This document shows, piece after piece, positions 22,276 to 31,700 of a stretch of 38,363 nucleotides of DNA. Source of the DNA: Nostoc mirabile CHAB5784 (GTDB taxonomy: Bacteria > Cyanobacteriota > Cyanobacteriia > Cyanobacteriales > Nostocaceae); the NCBI RefSeq assembly GCF_020829645.1, contig NZ_JAIVFS010000077.1, forward strand, positions 1 to 38,363, in the 5' to 3' direction. The translations under genes were made by a program, and so were the position numbers. Numbering within the stretch: position 1 is the first letter of the stretch; the number at the start of each line of letters is the position of its first letter. The notes under the pieces are model-generated. The model was not told the DNA's origin and made no database searches. It saw only the letters and a program-made list of their open reading frames with translations.

Positions 22276-23777
22276 GTAAGGATTCAGGTCGGGGGTAGTT
22301 GACAGAGGTAACATGATGGGAGAGCATCAGTTTCATGAAGAAGAAAGTGCCGCCACAGCAAAGTGATGACGAACTGTACCAATTGTCAAAGAAGGAATTG
22401 GTAGAGACAATTAAGGCACTAAGTACGGAGATAGCACGACTCAAAGAAATAATCAATCGAGACAGCGCAACTTCATCAAAGCCACCTTCCCTTGACATCA
22501 TTAAGAAATCAGAGAAAAAGAAATTAACTTTATATAGTTTGCCAGAGGAAACAAAAAGAAAACCAGGTGGACAACCAGGACATAGGGGAAAAACCCGTAA
22601 AGGTTTTGGGAGAGTAGATAGAATCGAAGTCCTGTGCCTAGAAATATGTCCAGATTGTGGTGGAACCCATTTGGATGATGCAGAAAACCTGGAAATAAAA
22701 CTTGTAGCACAATTTGTTGCCAACCCAATTGAAATAGTCGAATATCGCCGGGTTCAAAGCCAATGTAGGCACTGCGGAACCGTCAGCGCTGCCAACTGGA
22801 GTGATGAAATCATACCGGGACAAGACTTAGGGGTACGTTTACAAGCAATAAGAAAGCTGGTTAGGCAATTATGCTCATATGCCGTACACAAAAATTCGAG
22901 AGTTGATTCAAGAATTAGGACAAATCGATATTGGCGAGGGAACTCTAGTCGCAACCAATCAAAGAGTTGCACAAGCAATAGAAACACCAGTTGAACAATT
23001 GAGGAACTGGGTAAAAACCGAGCAGCCAAATGTCCATGTAGATGAAACACCGTGGACAGTCAAAGGAGTAAAAGAATGGTTGTGGGTTGTTGCACACAAA
23101 GCATTTTGCTTATTTCGTGCCGCAGATACACGCTCGCGGGCAGAACTTGAGTCCTTGTTGGGAACTGAGTATAGTGGGGTTCTCAGTAGTGATGACTTTA
23201 GTGTTTACAATGGGTATCGTGTGGCAGCACAACAGAAGTGTTTAGCCCATATGCTTCGGCATTTCAAGAGTTTGATTAAATCTCCAGGTAAAAACAATAC
23301 TGCTATTGGTGAGGCCTTCGTTGATTTAATCAATGATATATTCAGGAATTATCGTTCGTTTCAAACTTCGGGTGATATCAAAGCCTACACCGAATGGGCT
23401 GGTGAATTTAAATCTCAGTTAAGCGTCGCTTTTAATCAATGGATACCAAAAGCGGGAGCAACAGCTTTGAACCTGTTGTCTAAGCTACGTGATAAATACG
23501 ACCAGTGGTGGTATTTTCTTGACCATCCAGAAGTACCTCCTGATAATAACTTGGCAGAACACTCGTTACGACTAGCTGTTACTAAACGAAAAATTAGTGG
23601 TGGTTCACGATCGCTGTGTCGATTTGGCCATACTGCAAGTCTATTGACTGTCGTGCAAACTTGTCGTTTTCAGCAACGTTCTGTTATTGACTTCTTTGGA
23701 GAAGCATTACGTGCATCTGTTGGTCATATAATTCCCTACCCTTCGCTGATTCCTTTTTCTGCGACCTGAATCCTTAC
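22276..23777 (+). mobile_element. IS66-family element (single-transposase type)
   Basis: The ends carry perfect 16-bp inverted repeats, GTAAGGATTCAGGTCG at 22276-22291 and its complement at 23762-23777, giving an element of 1502 bp. It encodes one IS66-type transposase without the small accessory genes. IS66 elements normally duplicate eight bases on insertion; the flanks here (CTCAATAT and CTACCAGT) do not match. Also, the adhesin cut at the right end does not continue at the left end. A deletion or recombination after insertion is likely. Confidence 0.9.
22335..23769 (+). pseudogene. tnpC: IS66 transposase, frameshifted
   Basis: The first frame (22335-22994) holds the N-terminal coiled coil and the RKPGGQPGHRGKTRKGFGRV basic region plus the zinc-binding CPDCGG and CRHCG. 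The second frame (22879-23769) carries the DDE catalytic domain: VHVDETPWTVKGVKEWLWVV, SSDDFSVYNGY and PPDNNLAEHSLRLAVTKRKI. In the second frame the conserved NYAHMPYTKIRELIQELG precedes its own ATG, so the break lies at about 22855-22880, where a one-base change of frame is needed. This family has no programmed frameshift known to me, so the gene is probably inactive, or a sequencing error is present. Confidence 0.88.
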
Positions 23778-24094
23778 CTACCAGTAATGCGAGTTAATAT
23801 ATTCTCAATTCCTACAGGGTTAGCAAAATAAACACTTCTTCCGTAATCTACATTAAATTCTTGGAAACTATGAAATAAATTTGCACCTCTAATTGCCCCC
23901 TTTTCTATACGGTCACTGAGTGCATCAACCGGGGCCACAACTGAGCTTTCTTTACCTAATGTATTATCAGGGTTAAGTTGGGCATTAGTTTGCTGCGCCT
24001 GGGTTTTGCTAGCCAAGCCACTGACAATTAACCAACCCAGCAACCCTGCCAATCCGAACTGCAAACACTTGTGTAATCTGTATTTTTTTGTCAT
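23774..24094 (-). pseudogene. Two-partner-secretion adhesin, N-terminal fragment cut by IS66
   Basis: A 106-aa stub. Signal peptide LQFGLAGLLGWLIVSGLASK is followed by the start of a filamentous-haemagglutinin-type secretion domain (GAIRGANLFHSFQEFNVDYG, then VYFANPVGIENILTRITG). The full proteins usually exceed several hundred residues and are exported through a TpsB outer-membrane partner. The reading frame ends in the right terminal repeat of the IS66 element. No continuation is seen left of the element, so the rest of the gene was lost. Not expected to be functional. Confidence 0.88.
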
Positions 24095-25119
24095 AGGGTG
24101 CTATTTACCCGATTTGTTTAAGTATCCAATAGAATTGCACCTTTAGATCATACATAAGTAAATATTTATTAATTATGCAGTTTTCTGCAATGAGACGATC
24201 ATGTTCCTGCATTCTACAGGTATAAAAACTGCACGCAAACAAGCAGAAAAGGTCGATGTGTGCCATGAATATGTCGGATATTGTGTAACTCATCGGCAAC
24301 AGTAATATTACTGCCCTTGTACCAATGAGGTGATCGAAGATTTATCCAAATGTCTTTGCTTTAACTCGATTTAGATCAAGATAAAAATCAGTTTTTGCTG
24401 CAATAGTATCTATTCTCCAGCAGCTAATTCCAACATATCTAAATCTGTTGGGCTAGAAAATTGCAGTGGGCTGTTGGTATGACTGATAAAGTGTTAGATG
24501 TATATCAATAGTTTGCTCTTTAACCTGGATGCAGCTACTCGTGGCGGTATTGATACCAAAAAACTGACACAATGACGATCGCGTTTGAGGTGGTTGCTGC
24601 TGGCAGTAGTTAGCTAATTTTGGCAGAATTCCCATGTTGACTTGACCGACACTTTATTTATGTCAGCAATGCTTTCAACTTTTACATAACTTTTTTACTC
24701 TGTACAGTGTACTTTGTTGATTCCAAAGTATTTTGATACTGACAAAACCTAATTTATTAACTCAGGTCTTAATTTAACCCACTCTCAATACTTTTAGGTT
24801 AAGCATAAAGGGGAAAGTTCAAGGGTTTTAATTCACCTTTACTCCTTACCCGAATGGCACTAAGTTTAATTATTTGTTAAGGCAAGCAGGAGGAGACAAA
24901 TAAATAAGTGTATTTCAGGATATTTCAGTAGTAGATAATACTAATAATTTCTCTTTACTCTCCCTGCCTCCCTGATTTTCTTAGTGGCATTCCTCCTTGC
25001 CCTTTACGCTTATCCGAAAAGTATTGCATAACTTCCAATTAGGACAGATAAATCTAAGAGTGTATTTTAGTGTAGACAAAAAGCATCATAATTTTACGGG
25101 AGTAAGTATTGCAGATATT
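24095..25119. other. Intergenic region of about 1 kb without a gene
   Basis: AT-rich sequence upstream of the truncated adhesin (minus strand) and before the IS5-type element. It probably holds the adhesin promoter. Small open frames at 24105-24299 and 24453-24635 (minus) have no ribosome-binding site or recognisable motif. No RNA gene or repeat family is evident. Confidence 0.5.
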
Positions 25120-26215
25120 AGAACTCTTGCAAAAATATTTTGTGGTATGATTAAAGGTTTGGCAATTTGTGATTAGGACTTTGAGGAGCAGTGAAAATAG
25201 AGAAAGCCAAGCAGCTTACTGCAAAAAAATTTAAGCGAATGACTGGAGTGAGCCGTAAAACCTTTGAATTAATGGTTGATGTGGTTAAAGCTGATGCTCA
25301 AAAGAAGAAGAAGCCTGGCCGCCGTCCTAAATTAATTATTGAAGACCAAGTTTTAATGGTCATCCAATATTGGAGAGAGTATCGCACTTACTATCACATT
25401 GGATTAGATTTTGAGCTTTCAGAATCTGCCGTTTGCCGAATAGTTTTTAAAATAGAAAACATTTTAATTAAGTCCAAAAAGTTTAGTCTACCAGGGAAAA
25501 AAGAATTATGGAAAATATCATCTGAAGAAGATTTAGTCGTAATGGATGTTACCGAGAGTCCAATAGAAAAGCCTCAGAAAGGCCAGAAAAGGTATTTTAG
25601 TGGAAAACAAGGGGAACATACTTTAAAAACACAGGTAGTAATCCGCCAAAAAAGCAGTCAAATCATCTGTTTAGAGCATGGTTGGGGGAAAATTCATGAT
25701 TTTAGGCTATTTAAAAACAGTGGAGTGAAATTTGGAGAATTACTCAGAGTGATAGCAGATAAAGGCTATCAAGGAATTGCTAAGATTCATCAATTAAGTG
25801 AAACACCGATTAAGAAACCAAAAGGAAAAAAGTTGACGAAAGAACAGAAAAAATACAATCGGGAACTCAATCGATTAAGAATTGTTGTTGAACACGTAAA
25901 CCGTCGTTTAAAGATATTTAAAATTTTGTCTGATAGATATCGAAATCGTCATCGCCGTTTTGGGTTAAGGTCGAATTTAATTGCAGGAATTTATAATCAC
26001 GAATTAGCTCTATAAATCGGATTAAAAAATCAAGTTAACAATTAACTTCAGTAATTAATTAATAGCTGGAATAATGTTTGCTGTCAAAAATTTTAATTAG
26101 CGATCGCTTGATAACACTTCATAGAAAAAATTGATAATTTCTTCCTATTTTAATCGCCAAAACTGAAAGAAAAATAACTAAAGATTATACCACAAAATAT
26201 TTATGCAAGAGTTCT
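25120..26215 (+). mobile_element. IS5-family element, apparently intact
   Basis: Inverted ends begin AGAACTCTTGCA and continue through AAATATTTTGTGGTAT at both sides, about 30 of 32 bases matching (25120-25151 and 26184-26215). A direct repeat ATT flanks these limits. A second, decayed copy near 35.5 kb has a similar end followed by the same ATTGC, so the true border could be a few bases further out. It holds one intact transposase gene. Confidence 0.85.
25191..26015 (+). CDS. IS5-family DDE transposase
   Basis: A 274-aa protein starting at GTG with a good ribosome-binding site (GAGGAG, seven bases upstream). The N-terminal half has a helix-turn-helix region (MVIQYWREYRTYYHIGLDFE, SESAVCRIVFKIE). 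The DDE catalytic residues can be placed at VVMDVTESPIEKP, VIADKGYQGIAKI and RIVVEHVNRRLKIFKI, with the C-terminal FGLRSNLIAGIYNHEL typical of cyanobacterial IS5-group elements. No frameshift or stop is seen, so it is probably active. Decayed C-terminal sequence of a relative is found at 35375-35546. Confidence 0.88.
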   Translation: MKIEKAKQLTAKKFKRMTGVSRKTFELMVDVVKADAQKKKKPGRRPKLIIEDQVLMVIQYWREYRTYYHIGLDFELSESAVCRIVFKIENILIKSKKFSLPGKKELWKISSEEDLVVMDVTESPIEKPQKGQKRYFSGKQGEHTLKTQVVIRQKSSQIICLEHGWGKIHDFRLFKNSGVKFGELLRVIADKGYQGIAKIHQLSETPIKKPKGKKLTKEQKKYNRELNRLRIVVEHVNRRLKIFKILSDRYRNRHRRFGLRSNLIAGIYNHELAL

Positions 26216-26289
26216 ATTGCAATTACTGTTTTTTGTCTGCTTACCTATCCATTCAAAGCAAAAATATCTTAAAAAATTATTAATTAACT

Positions 26290-28164
26290 ATGAATACATA
26301 CCATGTTGCAATCATTGGTGTTGGTCCTCGCGGTCTTAACATCCTGGAAAGAATCAAGGCTATATTTGAACAACAATTAATCGAAATGGAGCTTGTCGTA
26401 CACCTGATTGATCCGGGTGAACCTGGACAGGGTACTCATGTTGCAAATCAGCTAGACTACTTCTTAATCAACACAATTGCTGGGCAAGTCACGATGTTTA
26501 GTGATACCACAGTTACGAATGCCGGAATTGTTGTCAAAGGACAATCGTTATTGGAGTGGGCCAGTGAGCAAGGATATAGATATGCCGATGGTTCTTACAT
26601 CAAAGCTTGTCAAGAAGGTAGATCCTTGTCAGAGAATGACTATCTACCGCGGTCTATTTTGGGTGCATATTTAACAAGTGTATTTGATAAAATCGTCTAT
26701 TCTCTGCCTTCAAACATTAAGTTACGTCATTATAGATGTCGTGCCGAGAATTTAGTTAACGGTAAGGATGATTGCATTGATGTGGTTTTAGAAGAAGGTT
26801 ATAAACTGGCAGTTAATTTCGTATTTATTACAATTGGTCACAGCCAAAGCAAACCCGATTTTGAAGAACAAAAAATGTCCGAGAAAGTCCTAGCTTGCGG
26901 AAGACATAACCCTCACCTAGCATATTTCCATAATCCTTATCCAATTACTAAGTTGACCTCAATTAGTCCTCAAGCAAGCGTTGTAGTGCAAGGAATGGGA
27001 TTAACTGCATACGATGTCATAGCACAACTCACTATTGGGCGCGGTGGCCGATTTATCGGTAACACTCCCGAACAAATTTGGTATAAGCCAAGTGGCAGAG
27101 AGCCGCAAATAATGATTTATTCACGCCAGTCATTACCTTTCAGTGGTCGAGGTGTCAATGAGAAAGGAATTAGTGGGCAGTATCAGGCAAAATTTTTCAC
27201 CCAACAGCAGATTGACCAACTTCGTCAGCGAGCATTTCAAATAAGAAGAACTTACCAACTTGATTTTTTTGAAGAGCTTTACCCTGTCTTATTTAAAGAA
27301 ATGTGTTATGTCTATGAAGTCACAAAATTAGGAGTCAGAGAATTAAATCCCCAGTTATACGCACCTTCGGAAGAAGTTAAACATGCAATAGAGTATATCT
27401 TTAATCCGTTAAGAAATAGCGATTTTAAAGACCATAATGATTTTGAAACATTTATTTTAAAACTCTTGGAAGATGACATAGTTCAAGCCTTTGGCGGAAA
27501 TGTCAGCAATCCGCTCAAAGCAACTACGGATATGCTACGCGACGTTAGAGATAATTTACGCTATGCGGTCGATTATGGTGGACTTACACCTTCATCTCAT
27601 AAGAGATTTTTAAAAGAGTTTTGCCCCATTATAAATCGTATTGCAGTGGGACCTCCCAAGGAGCGCAACATTGAGCTTCTGGCGCTTCTTGAGGCTGGAA
27701 TAGTCAAACTAGGCCCGGGACCTAATTCAACATTAGAGTTTTCCGAACAGGACTCAAAATTCTTATTAAAATCGACTCAACTACGCTCACCGAGTGTCAA
27801 TTCTTTTGACGTGCTAATTAGGGCTAAACTTGACTCATTCTATCCAACAACTGATAGATCAAAACTGATTAAAAATCTCTTGAGATCCGGAATGGTAACA
27901 CCTTACAAAAATGGTGCATTCCATCCCGGAGGGATTGCAATAGATGAATCTCAAAACATCGTCACTAGAGATGGGAAAGTCTATAAGAACATCTGGGCTT
28001 TAGGTGTCCTTGTAGAAGGCCCTAATTTTTATACCTATGTACTACCTCGCCCTTTCGTTAATTCTAAAGCGCTGCAAGACGCAGGCCGATGCGTCCTCGC
28101 AATGTTGAACCAAATTGTATGTCATGAAACTCGGCCGCTTCATGAAGCAAAACTGGAGAATTGA
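26290..28164 (+). CDS. FAD/NAD(P)-binding protein (NAD_binding_9 type)
   Basis: A 624-aa cytosolic protein. The N-terminal YHVAIIGVGPRGLNILERI is a Rossmann dinucleotide-binding motif (GxGxxG variant with GVGPRG) of the FAD-NAD(P)-binding family. QGTHVANQLDYFLINTIAGQ and FVFITIGHSQSKPD fit the FAD-binding and second-strand regions of that family. The C-terminal half ends in GAFHPGGIAIDESQNIVTRD and NIWALGVLVEGPNFYTYVLP, which are usual in these proteins. The substrate is unknown; members act in specialised metabolism. It opens a three-gene cassette (68 and 14 bases between genes) lying just after an intact insertion sequence. No HIP1 octamer is seen in the cassette, suggesting recent transfer. 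Confidence 0.8.
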   Translation: MNTYHVAIIGVGPRGLNILERIKAIFEQQLIEMELVVHLIDPGEPGQGTHVANQLDYFLINTIAGQVTMFSDTTVTNAGIVVKGQSLLEWASEQGYRYADGSYIKACQEGRSLSENDYLPRSILGAYLTSVFDKIVYSLPSNIKLRHYRCRAENLVNGKDDCIDVVLEEGYKLAVNFVFITIGHSQSKPDFEEQKMSEKVLACGRHNPHLAYFHNPYPITKLTSISPQASVVVQGMGLTAYDVIAQLTIGRGGRFIGNTPEQIWYKPSGREPQIMIYSRQSLPFSGRGVNEKGISGQYQAKFFTQQQIDQLRQRAFQIRRTYQLDFFEELYPVLFKEMCYVYEVTKLGVRELNPQLYAPSEEVKHAIEYIFNPLRNSDFKDHNDFETFILKLLEDDIVQAFGGNVSNPLKATTDMLRDVRDNLRYAVDYGGLTPSSHKRFLKEFCPIINRIAVGPPKERNIELLALLEAGIVKLGPGPNSTLEFSEQDSKFLLKSTQLRSPSVNSFDVLIRAKLDSFYPTTDRSKLIKNLLRSGMVTPYKNGAFHPGGIAIDESQNIVTRDGKVYKNIWALGVLVEGPNFYTYVLPRPFVNSKALQDAGRCVLAMLNQIVCHETRPLHEAKLEN

Positions 28165-28232
28165 ATTGACTTTATTTAACTAGCCAGTATACATGCAGTA
28201 TCAATAGTCAATCTAACAACTCAAAGAAAAAT

Positions 28233-29030
28233 ATGCAAAGAAGATCATTTTGTAAGTCAATGCTAGGCATAGGTTTGGGAGCTTTAACTCTGAAACATGG
28301 ATTTGCCATAGGACACGATAAGACAAAGACCTATGTTCTAGTTCACGGAGCTTGGAGCGGTGGTTGGTGCTGGAAACGATTAACTACTCTCTTGAGGAAT
28401 AGCGGTCATGAGGTATCTAGTCCGACCTGCACTGGTGTCGGCGAGCGCGCACACCTGAATACTAAAGCAGTTGGCTTAGGTATTTGGATTCAAGATGTGG
28501 TAAACCATATTGAACAAGAAGATTTCAGCGAGATCATACTCGTCGGTAGCGGTTTTGGCGGAGTAGTAATCACAGGAGTCGCAGATAGGATTCCTAAACG
28601 TCTCAGAAAACTTGTTTACTTAGATGCGCTAGTGATTCACAATGGCAACAGTGCATTTGATCAATTGCCGCCAGATGTAGTTGCTAATCGTTTGAGGCAG
28701 GTTGAGAAAGAAGGAAATGGAATAAATATTCCCGTTCCATCTGTCGAGAGCTTTGGTTTGAAAAACCTTAATGACATACAGTGGGTAGCCAGTAAGTTGA
28801 AGCCGCAACCTGTTAATACCTACATGGAGAAGTTAAGTTTAAAGGGGTCTATCGGCAACGAATTGCCAAAAGTTTATATTGACTGTACTAGTCCACCATT
28901 TAAGCCGCTTATAGAAGTTAAGAGGCGTATCAAAACTGAAAAAGACTGGGATTGGCGCTCAATTAATACTAGCCATGATGCAATGATATCTGCTCCTAAG
29001 CTTGTTCAAGAAATTCTTCAGGAACTTTAG
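28233..29030 (+). CDS. Alpha/beta-hydrolase-fold protein lacking the catalytic serine
   Basis: A 265-aa protein. The N-terminus MQRRSFCKSMLGIGLGALTL looks like a Tat-type signal (RRSF) or lipoprotein-like export signal. The body follows the salicylate-esterase/hydroxynitrile-lyase group: TYVLVHGAWSGGWCWKRLTT, GVGERAHLNTKAVGLGIWIQ and the nucleophile region ILVGSGFGGVVITGVADR. The family has VGHSYGG there, so the serine of G-x-S-x-G is replaced by glycine (codon GGT in the DNA). The C-terminal histidine in NTSHDAMISAP is kept. It is probably not a normal esterase; it may be a binding protein or a lyase using other residues. It lies between an FAD/NAD(P) protein and a membrane transporter-like protein. 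Confidence 0.8.
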   Translation: MQRRSFCKSMLGIGLGALTLKHGFAIGHDKTKTYVLVHGAWSGGWCWKRLTTLLRNSGHEVSSPTCTGVGERAHLNTKAVGLGIWIQDVVNHIEQEDFSEIILVGSGFGGVVITGVADRIPKRLRKLVYLDALVIHNGNSAFDQLPPDVVANRLRQVEKEGNGINIPVPSVESFGLKNLNDIQWVASKLKPQPVNTYMEKLSLKGSIGNELPKVYIDCTSPPFKPLIEVKRRIKTEKDWDWRSINTSHDAMISAPKLVQEILQEL

Positions 29031-29044
29031 CATGAGTATTAGAA

Positions 29045-30391
29045 ATGCCATCTAAATATTTGCTTCAACTAAAGAACCAAAATATTGTACTTATCTCATT
29101 GAATCTTCTGTGTCTAACCACTGTTGCAACTATAGTACTCACGTTTAACTTCATACCTAAAATGGGCGCAACTGGGTTTGAAACTACAGTATTGCTGATT
29201 GCGTTCTTATTATTTTTTGGAGTGATGCGTAGTTCCTGGCAAGGCAAGACATCTGCGACACTGGCGCTTGTAATCTTTTGTATTGTATTAGTCGCAGTTG
29301 TAACTCTGCATATTCACCTCAATTTTTATGATGGGATGACCCGTTATCGATCCGTCATTGAATTATTGATAGGAATAGCCTTGATGCGGATTGTTTTTAT
29401 GCGGGCTGTATTAGAGAGACCCCTAAGATCGCTTCTTAGCAGTGTGAAACCGTCGTGGCGATCACTTGTACTTACTACTATTGTTTGTCTTCTAGCATTA
29501 CCTCTAAGCCTTGCTAGCATAGCTATTGTCACATCTCTTCTCAAGGATATAATTCGTCCACGACACGCTACCGCTGTTGTCACTATGCGAGCAGTCTGTG
29601 CAACTATGTTCTTGATCCCGACTACGGTGGGGTCGGCAGCGGTGAGTGTGTCACTACCGTCTTTAGATACGGTTGACTTAATGTTTAAAGGCATTCCTCT
29701 GTTTGCAATTGCATTTGTGGGTTGCTGTTTTCAAAAAATGGAAGTTGAGCCGCCAAAAGCTATAGAAAAAAATCATATTCAAGCCAAATCAATTGCTGTG
29801 ATTATATCTTTCTGGAGCTTTCTTAGCTTTTTTATTTTAGTACTACATAGCAACCCGATCCAAGCTCTTACCCTGTCAGGAATTTTGTTGTTCCTTTTAG
29901 ACAGTTTGTGGTTTAACAAGCGCAATGTCATGACTGTTCTAAGTGAGGTTAGAGGTTCTGTAGGGAATACTTCGCCAGAGATGATGCTGCTTTTAGCTTG
30001 TGGGTTTTTAAGTGTTTTGCTTTCTCAGGTAACTCTTCCTGATATAGTTGTGTCTATCTTACAAAGAATCTCTTTTAATCCGGCATTTTCAGTAGCATTA
30101 ATCGTGTTTGTGCTGCCAGCAATTTCAATCTTAGGAATACATCCCCTAATTTTGTTTAACGTTTCGTTTCCCTTGATTGATAGTTCACTTTTCGGAAGTA
30201 CCTCAAATCAGTATTTGGTTTGGGTTACTATGTTTATCACAGCCCAGCTAGTTTCACCCGTATCAATCAGCGCACTTATGGCTGCTAACAGTCTATCACT
30301 CAGTCCTAGCAAAACCAGCTTTAGGATTCATATTAGATACGCATTGTTCTTAAGTGCATGTGTTTGGGCATACGTTTTATTAACACGCTGA
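29045..30391 (+). CDS. Polytopic membrane protein, ion/anion-transporter-like
   Basis: A 448-aa protein with about 12 hydrophobic segments. The layout, two similar halves each with a broken helix rich in small and polar residues (MFLIPTTVGSAAVSVSLPSL and FVLPAISILGIHPLILFNVS), is that of the ion-transporter superfamily (citrate/ArsB/gluconate-permease-like). I cannot name the substrate. It lies 14 bases after the alpha/beta-hydrolase-fold gene, so the two are probably co-transcribed, and it may export or import the product of the cassette. No signal peptide separate from the first helix. Confidence 0.65.
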   Translation: MPSKYLLQLKNQNIVLISLNLLCLTTVATIVLTFNFIPKMGATGFETTVLLIAFLLFFGVMRSSWQGKTSATLALVIFCIVLVAVVTLHIHLNFYDGMTRYRSVIELLIGIALMRIVFMRAVLERPLRSLLSSVKPSWRSLVLTTIVCLLALPLSLASIAIVTSLLKDIIRPRHATAVVTMRAVCATMFLIPTTVGSAAVSVSLPSLDTVDLMFKGIPLFAIAFVGCCFQKMEVEPPKAIEKNHIQAKSIAVIISFWSFLSFFILVLHSNPIQALTLSGILLFLLDSLWFNKRNVMTVLSEVRGSVGNTSPEMMLLLACGFLSVLLSQVTLPDIVVSILQRISFNPAFSVALIVFVLPAISILGIHPLILFNVSFPLIDSSLFGSTSNQYLVWVTMFITAQLVSPVSISALMAANSLSLSPSKTSFRIHIRYALFLSACVWAYVLLTR

Positions 30392-30547
30392 TTAGTTTAC
30401 CCACCTGCTAAAATTAAGGGGACTATATGCGATATGTAAATATCAAGATTAGCAAGTTCATTTCAATATTGCGTAAAGTGAGTGAGTTAAGGAAGTTTCA
30501 TTGAAGTGATCGCTTTTGGACAACAAGTTATTTGTTGAATTGTTGTA

Positions 30548-31095
30548 TCATTTCTGTGCTTTCCAATCAATCTTGTACTCCCTTTCGACAGCCTCTAGCA
30601 GTTTAGCCTGCAAGGAGGACAAATACGGTTTGGCTTGGTTCCCCAACCCCTGCAATAGCCAATCCACAGCCTCGTCATGGGTAGCCACTTGATGCAATCG
30701 CCGCAACCTCAAACATAACTGTTGCATGAATCTACAATCTTCATCAAGCAATTCCAGTAACTTCAAGTGTTCAATCTTCACGGTATAGTAGCCGTCCCAG
30801 GTCTGGACTGTACAACTGTATTGCCCAACGTGATTTACTACTCCCCAATAACCCGCTTTACCTCTCAAGTCTGGGTTATCTTTGGGCAGAAGAATGCATA
30901 TTTCACCAATATGGTAAGGATTGGGTACTTTCGTGCTTTCGCGTATCCTATCCACAACGTCTTTCACTATGCGACCGGATGGAATCTTATTGCCTTGCCA
31001 GCTTGCTCTACTGCCTGTTGCCATACATCCGCTTGCACAGCCGATTCCAACTCGGCTTTCGCCAAAAAACGCAATTGTCGTTCATTGGTCGGCAT
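30548..31095 (-). pseudogene. Cyanobacterial plasmid hypothetical protein, frameshifted
   Basis: The gene begins at the ATG at 31095 (MPTNERQLRFLAKAELESAV) and runs in one frame to about 30990. It then continues in another frame as IPSGRIVKDVVDRIRESTKV and on to 30548. Protein similarity clearly carries across the break (EQAG/GNKIPSGRI), so one base was gained or lost near 30985-30995. A secondary ATG at 31024 could still make the 158-aa C-terminal part (YHIGEICILLPKDNPDLRGK, CTVQTWDGYYTVKIEHLKLL), which looks like an SH3-like barrel with a helical tail. I remember this type from cyanobacterial plasmids as unknown. Its start codon overlaps two alternative hairpins (31083-31123). Confidence 0.7.
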
Positions 31096-31123
31096 TGAAA
31101 TTTGCCGACCAATGGTCGGCAAA
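31083..31123. repeat. Two overlapping, mutually exclusive hairpins
   Basis: CATTGGTCGGCA (31083-31094) pairs perfectly with TGCCGACCAATG (31103-31114). The same central arm can instead pair in TTTGCCGACC (31101-31110) with GGTCGGCAAA (31114-31123). The start codon of the frameshifted gene is within the first stem, so alternate folding could affect translation. It may also be a protein-binding repeat array. Confidence 0.55.
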
Positions 31124-31169
31124 AACTTAATTATGATTCCCATAAACCGCTTTACCAAAGTGGTGTGTT

Positions 31170-31260
31170 AACTCCAAGAGCGATGCCAACTCCAGTCGGA
31201 GACGCTGCGCGAACGGCAACGTCTTCTCTACGAAACGCTACGCGAACGACGAACGCCCCT
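31170..31260. repeat. Nostoc-type dispersed repeats
   Basis: Stretches such as GTCGGAGACGCTGCGCGAACG and CTACGAAACGCTACGCGAACG belong to the family of short GC-rich repeats spread through Nostocales genomes. The open frame here (31102-31428, plus) is made from repeat sequence and is not a gene. A further short repeat, CAGGGCAAACGCATCT, lies at 31403-31418, with better copies at 34125-34140 and 35728-35742. Confidence 0.6.
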
Positions 31261-31395
31261 TCAAATCTGCGTCAGTATGAATGCCGAGTGAATGCATCTT
31301 CGCCGCCGTCACCTCTCCAATACCGTAAAACTTTTCAATTCTTCGCTGTTCTACAAAGGCGATCGCAACTGCTTGCTGCAACCACACCTCGCTGG

Positions 31396-31700
31396 CTAGG
31401 ACTCAGGGCAAACGCATCTAAATATTGACGAGCCTGAATCAGAGTGGAATTGAGCAAAACCTAAATTAAGTGAAAAATTGCGAGCAAGCGCAAAAATTTG
31501 AGGAAAAGGGGTAGTGCGAATTTTAGATTTATCTTCGCCTTGGGTAACGTCTCGAACATAGTGGACTTCACAGAGTTTCATGAAAGCCTTCCCCGCCTCA
31601 AAAAATGCCCTCTCCACTTTCCTCTCTAAGTGCAAGCGATCGCTAATTTCCTGCTCGGTTAATTCTGGAACCCACCTTCCGCACCCTAACTGTCACAGAT
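31396..31700 (-). pseudogene. Remnant of plasmid/phage-type protein (VERAFFEAGKA family)
   Basis: Reading the minus strand from about 31680, CGRWVPELTEQEISDRLHLE then RKVERAFFEAGKAF is recognisable as the start of a protein type common on cyanobacterial plasmids and phages, in which KALxELRDRRLYR normally follows. Here the match stops and the frame ends without the rest. The upstream reading frame is closed by TGA. A broken fragment. Confidence 0.5.

Noticed and set aside
22879..23769. Programmed frameshift in the IS66 transposase
   Set aside because: This family usually makes the protein from one frame, and I see no slippery sequence with a stimulating structure; mutation or sequencing error is simpler.
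24105..24635. Two small minus-strand open frames in the 1-kb gap
   Set aside because: No start signals, no motif, and composition like the surrounding non-coding DNA.
31102..31428. Plus-strand open frame of 108 aa
   Set aside because: It is built mainly from dispersed repeats and lies opposite remnants of other genes.
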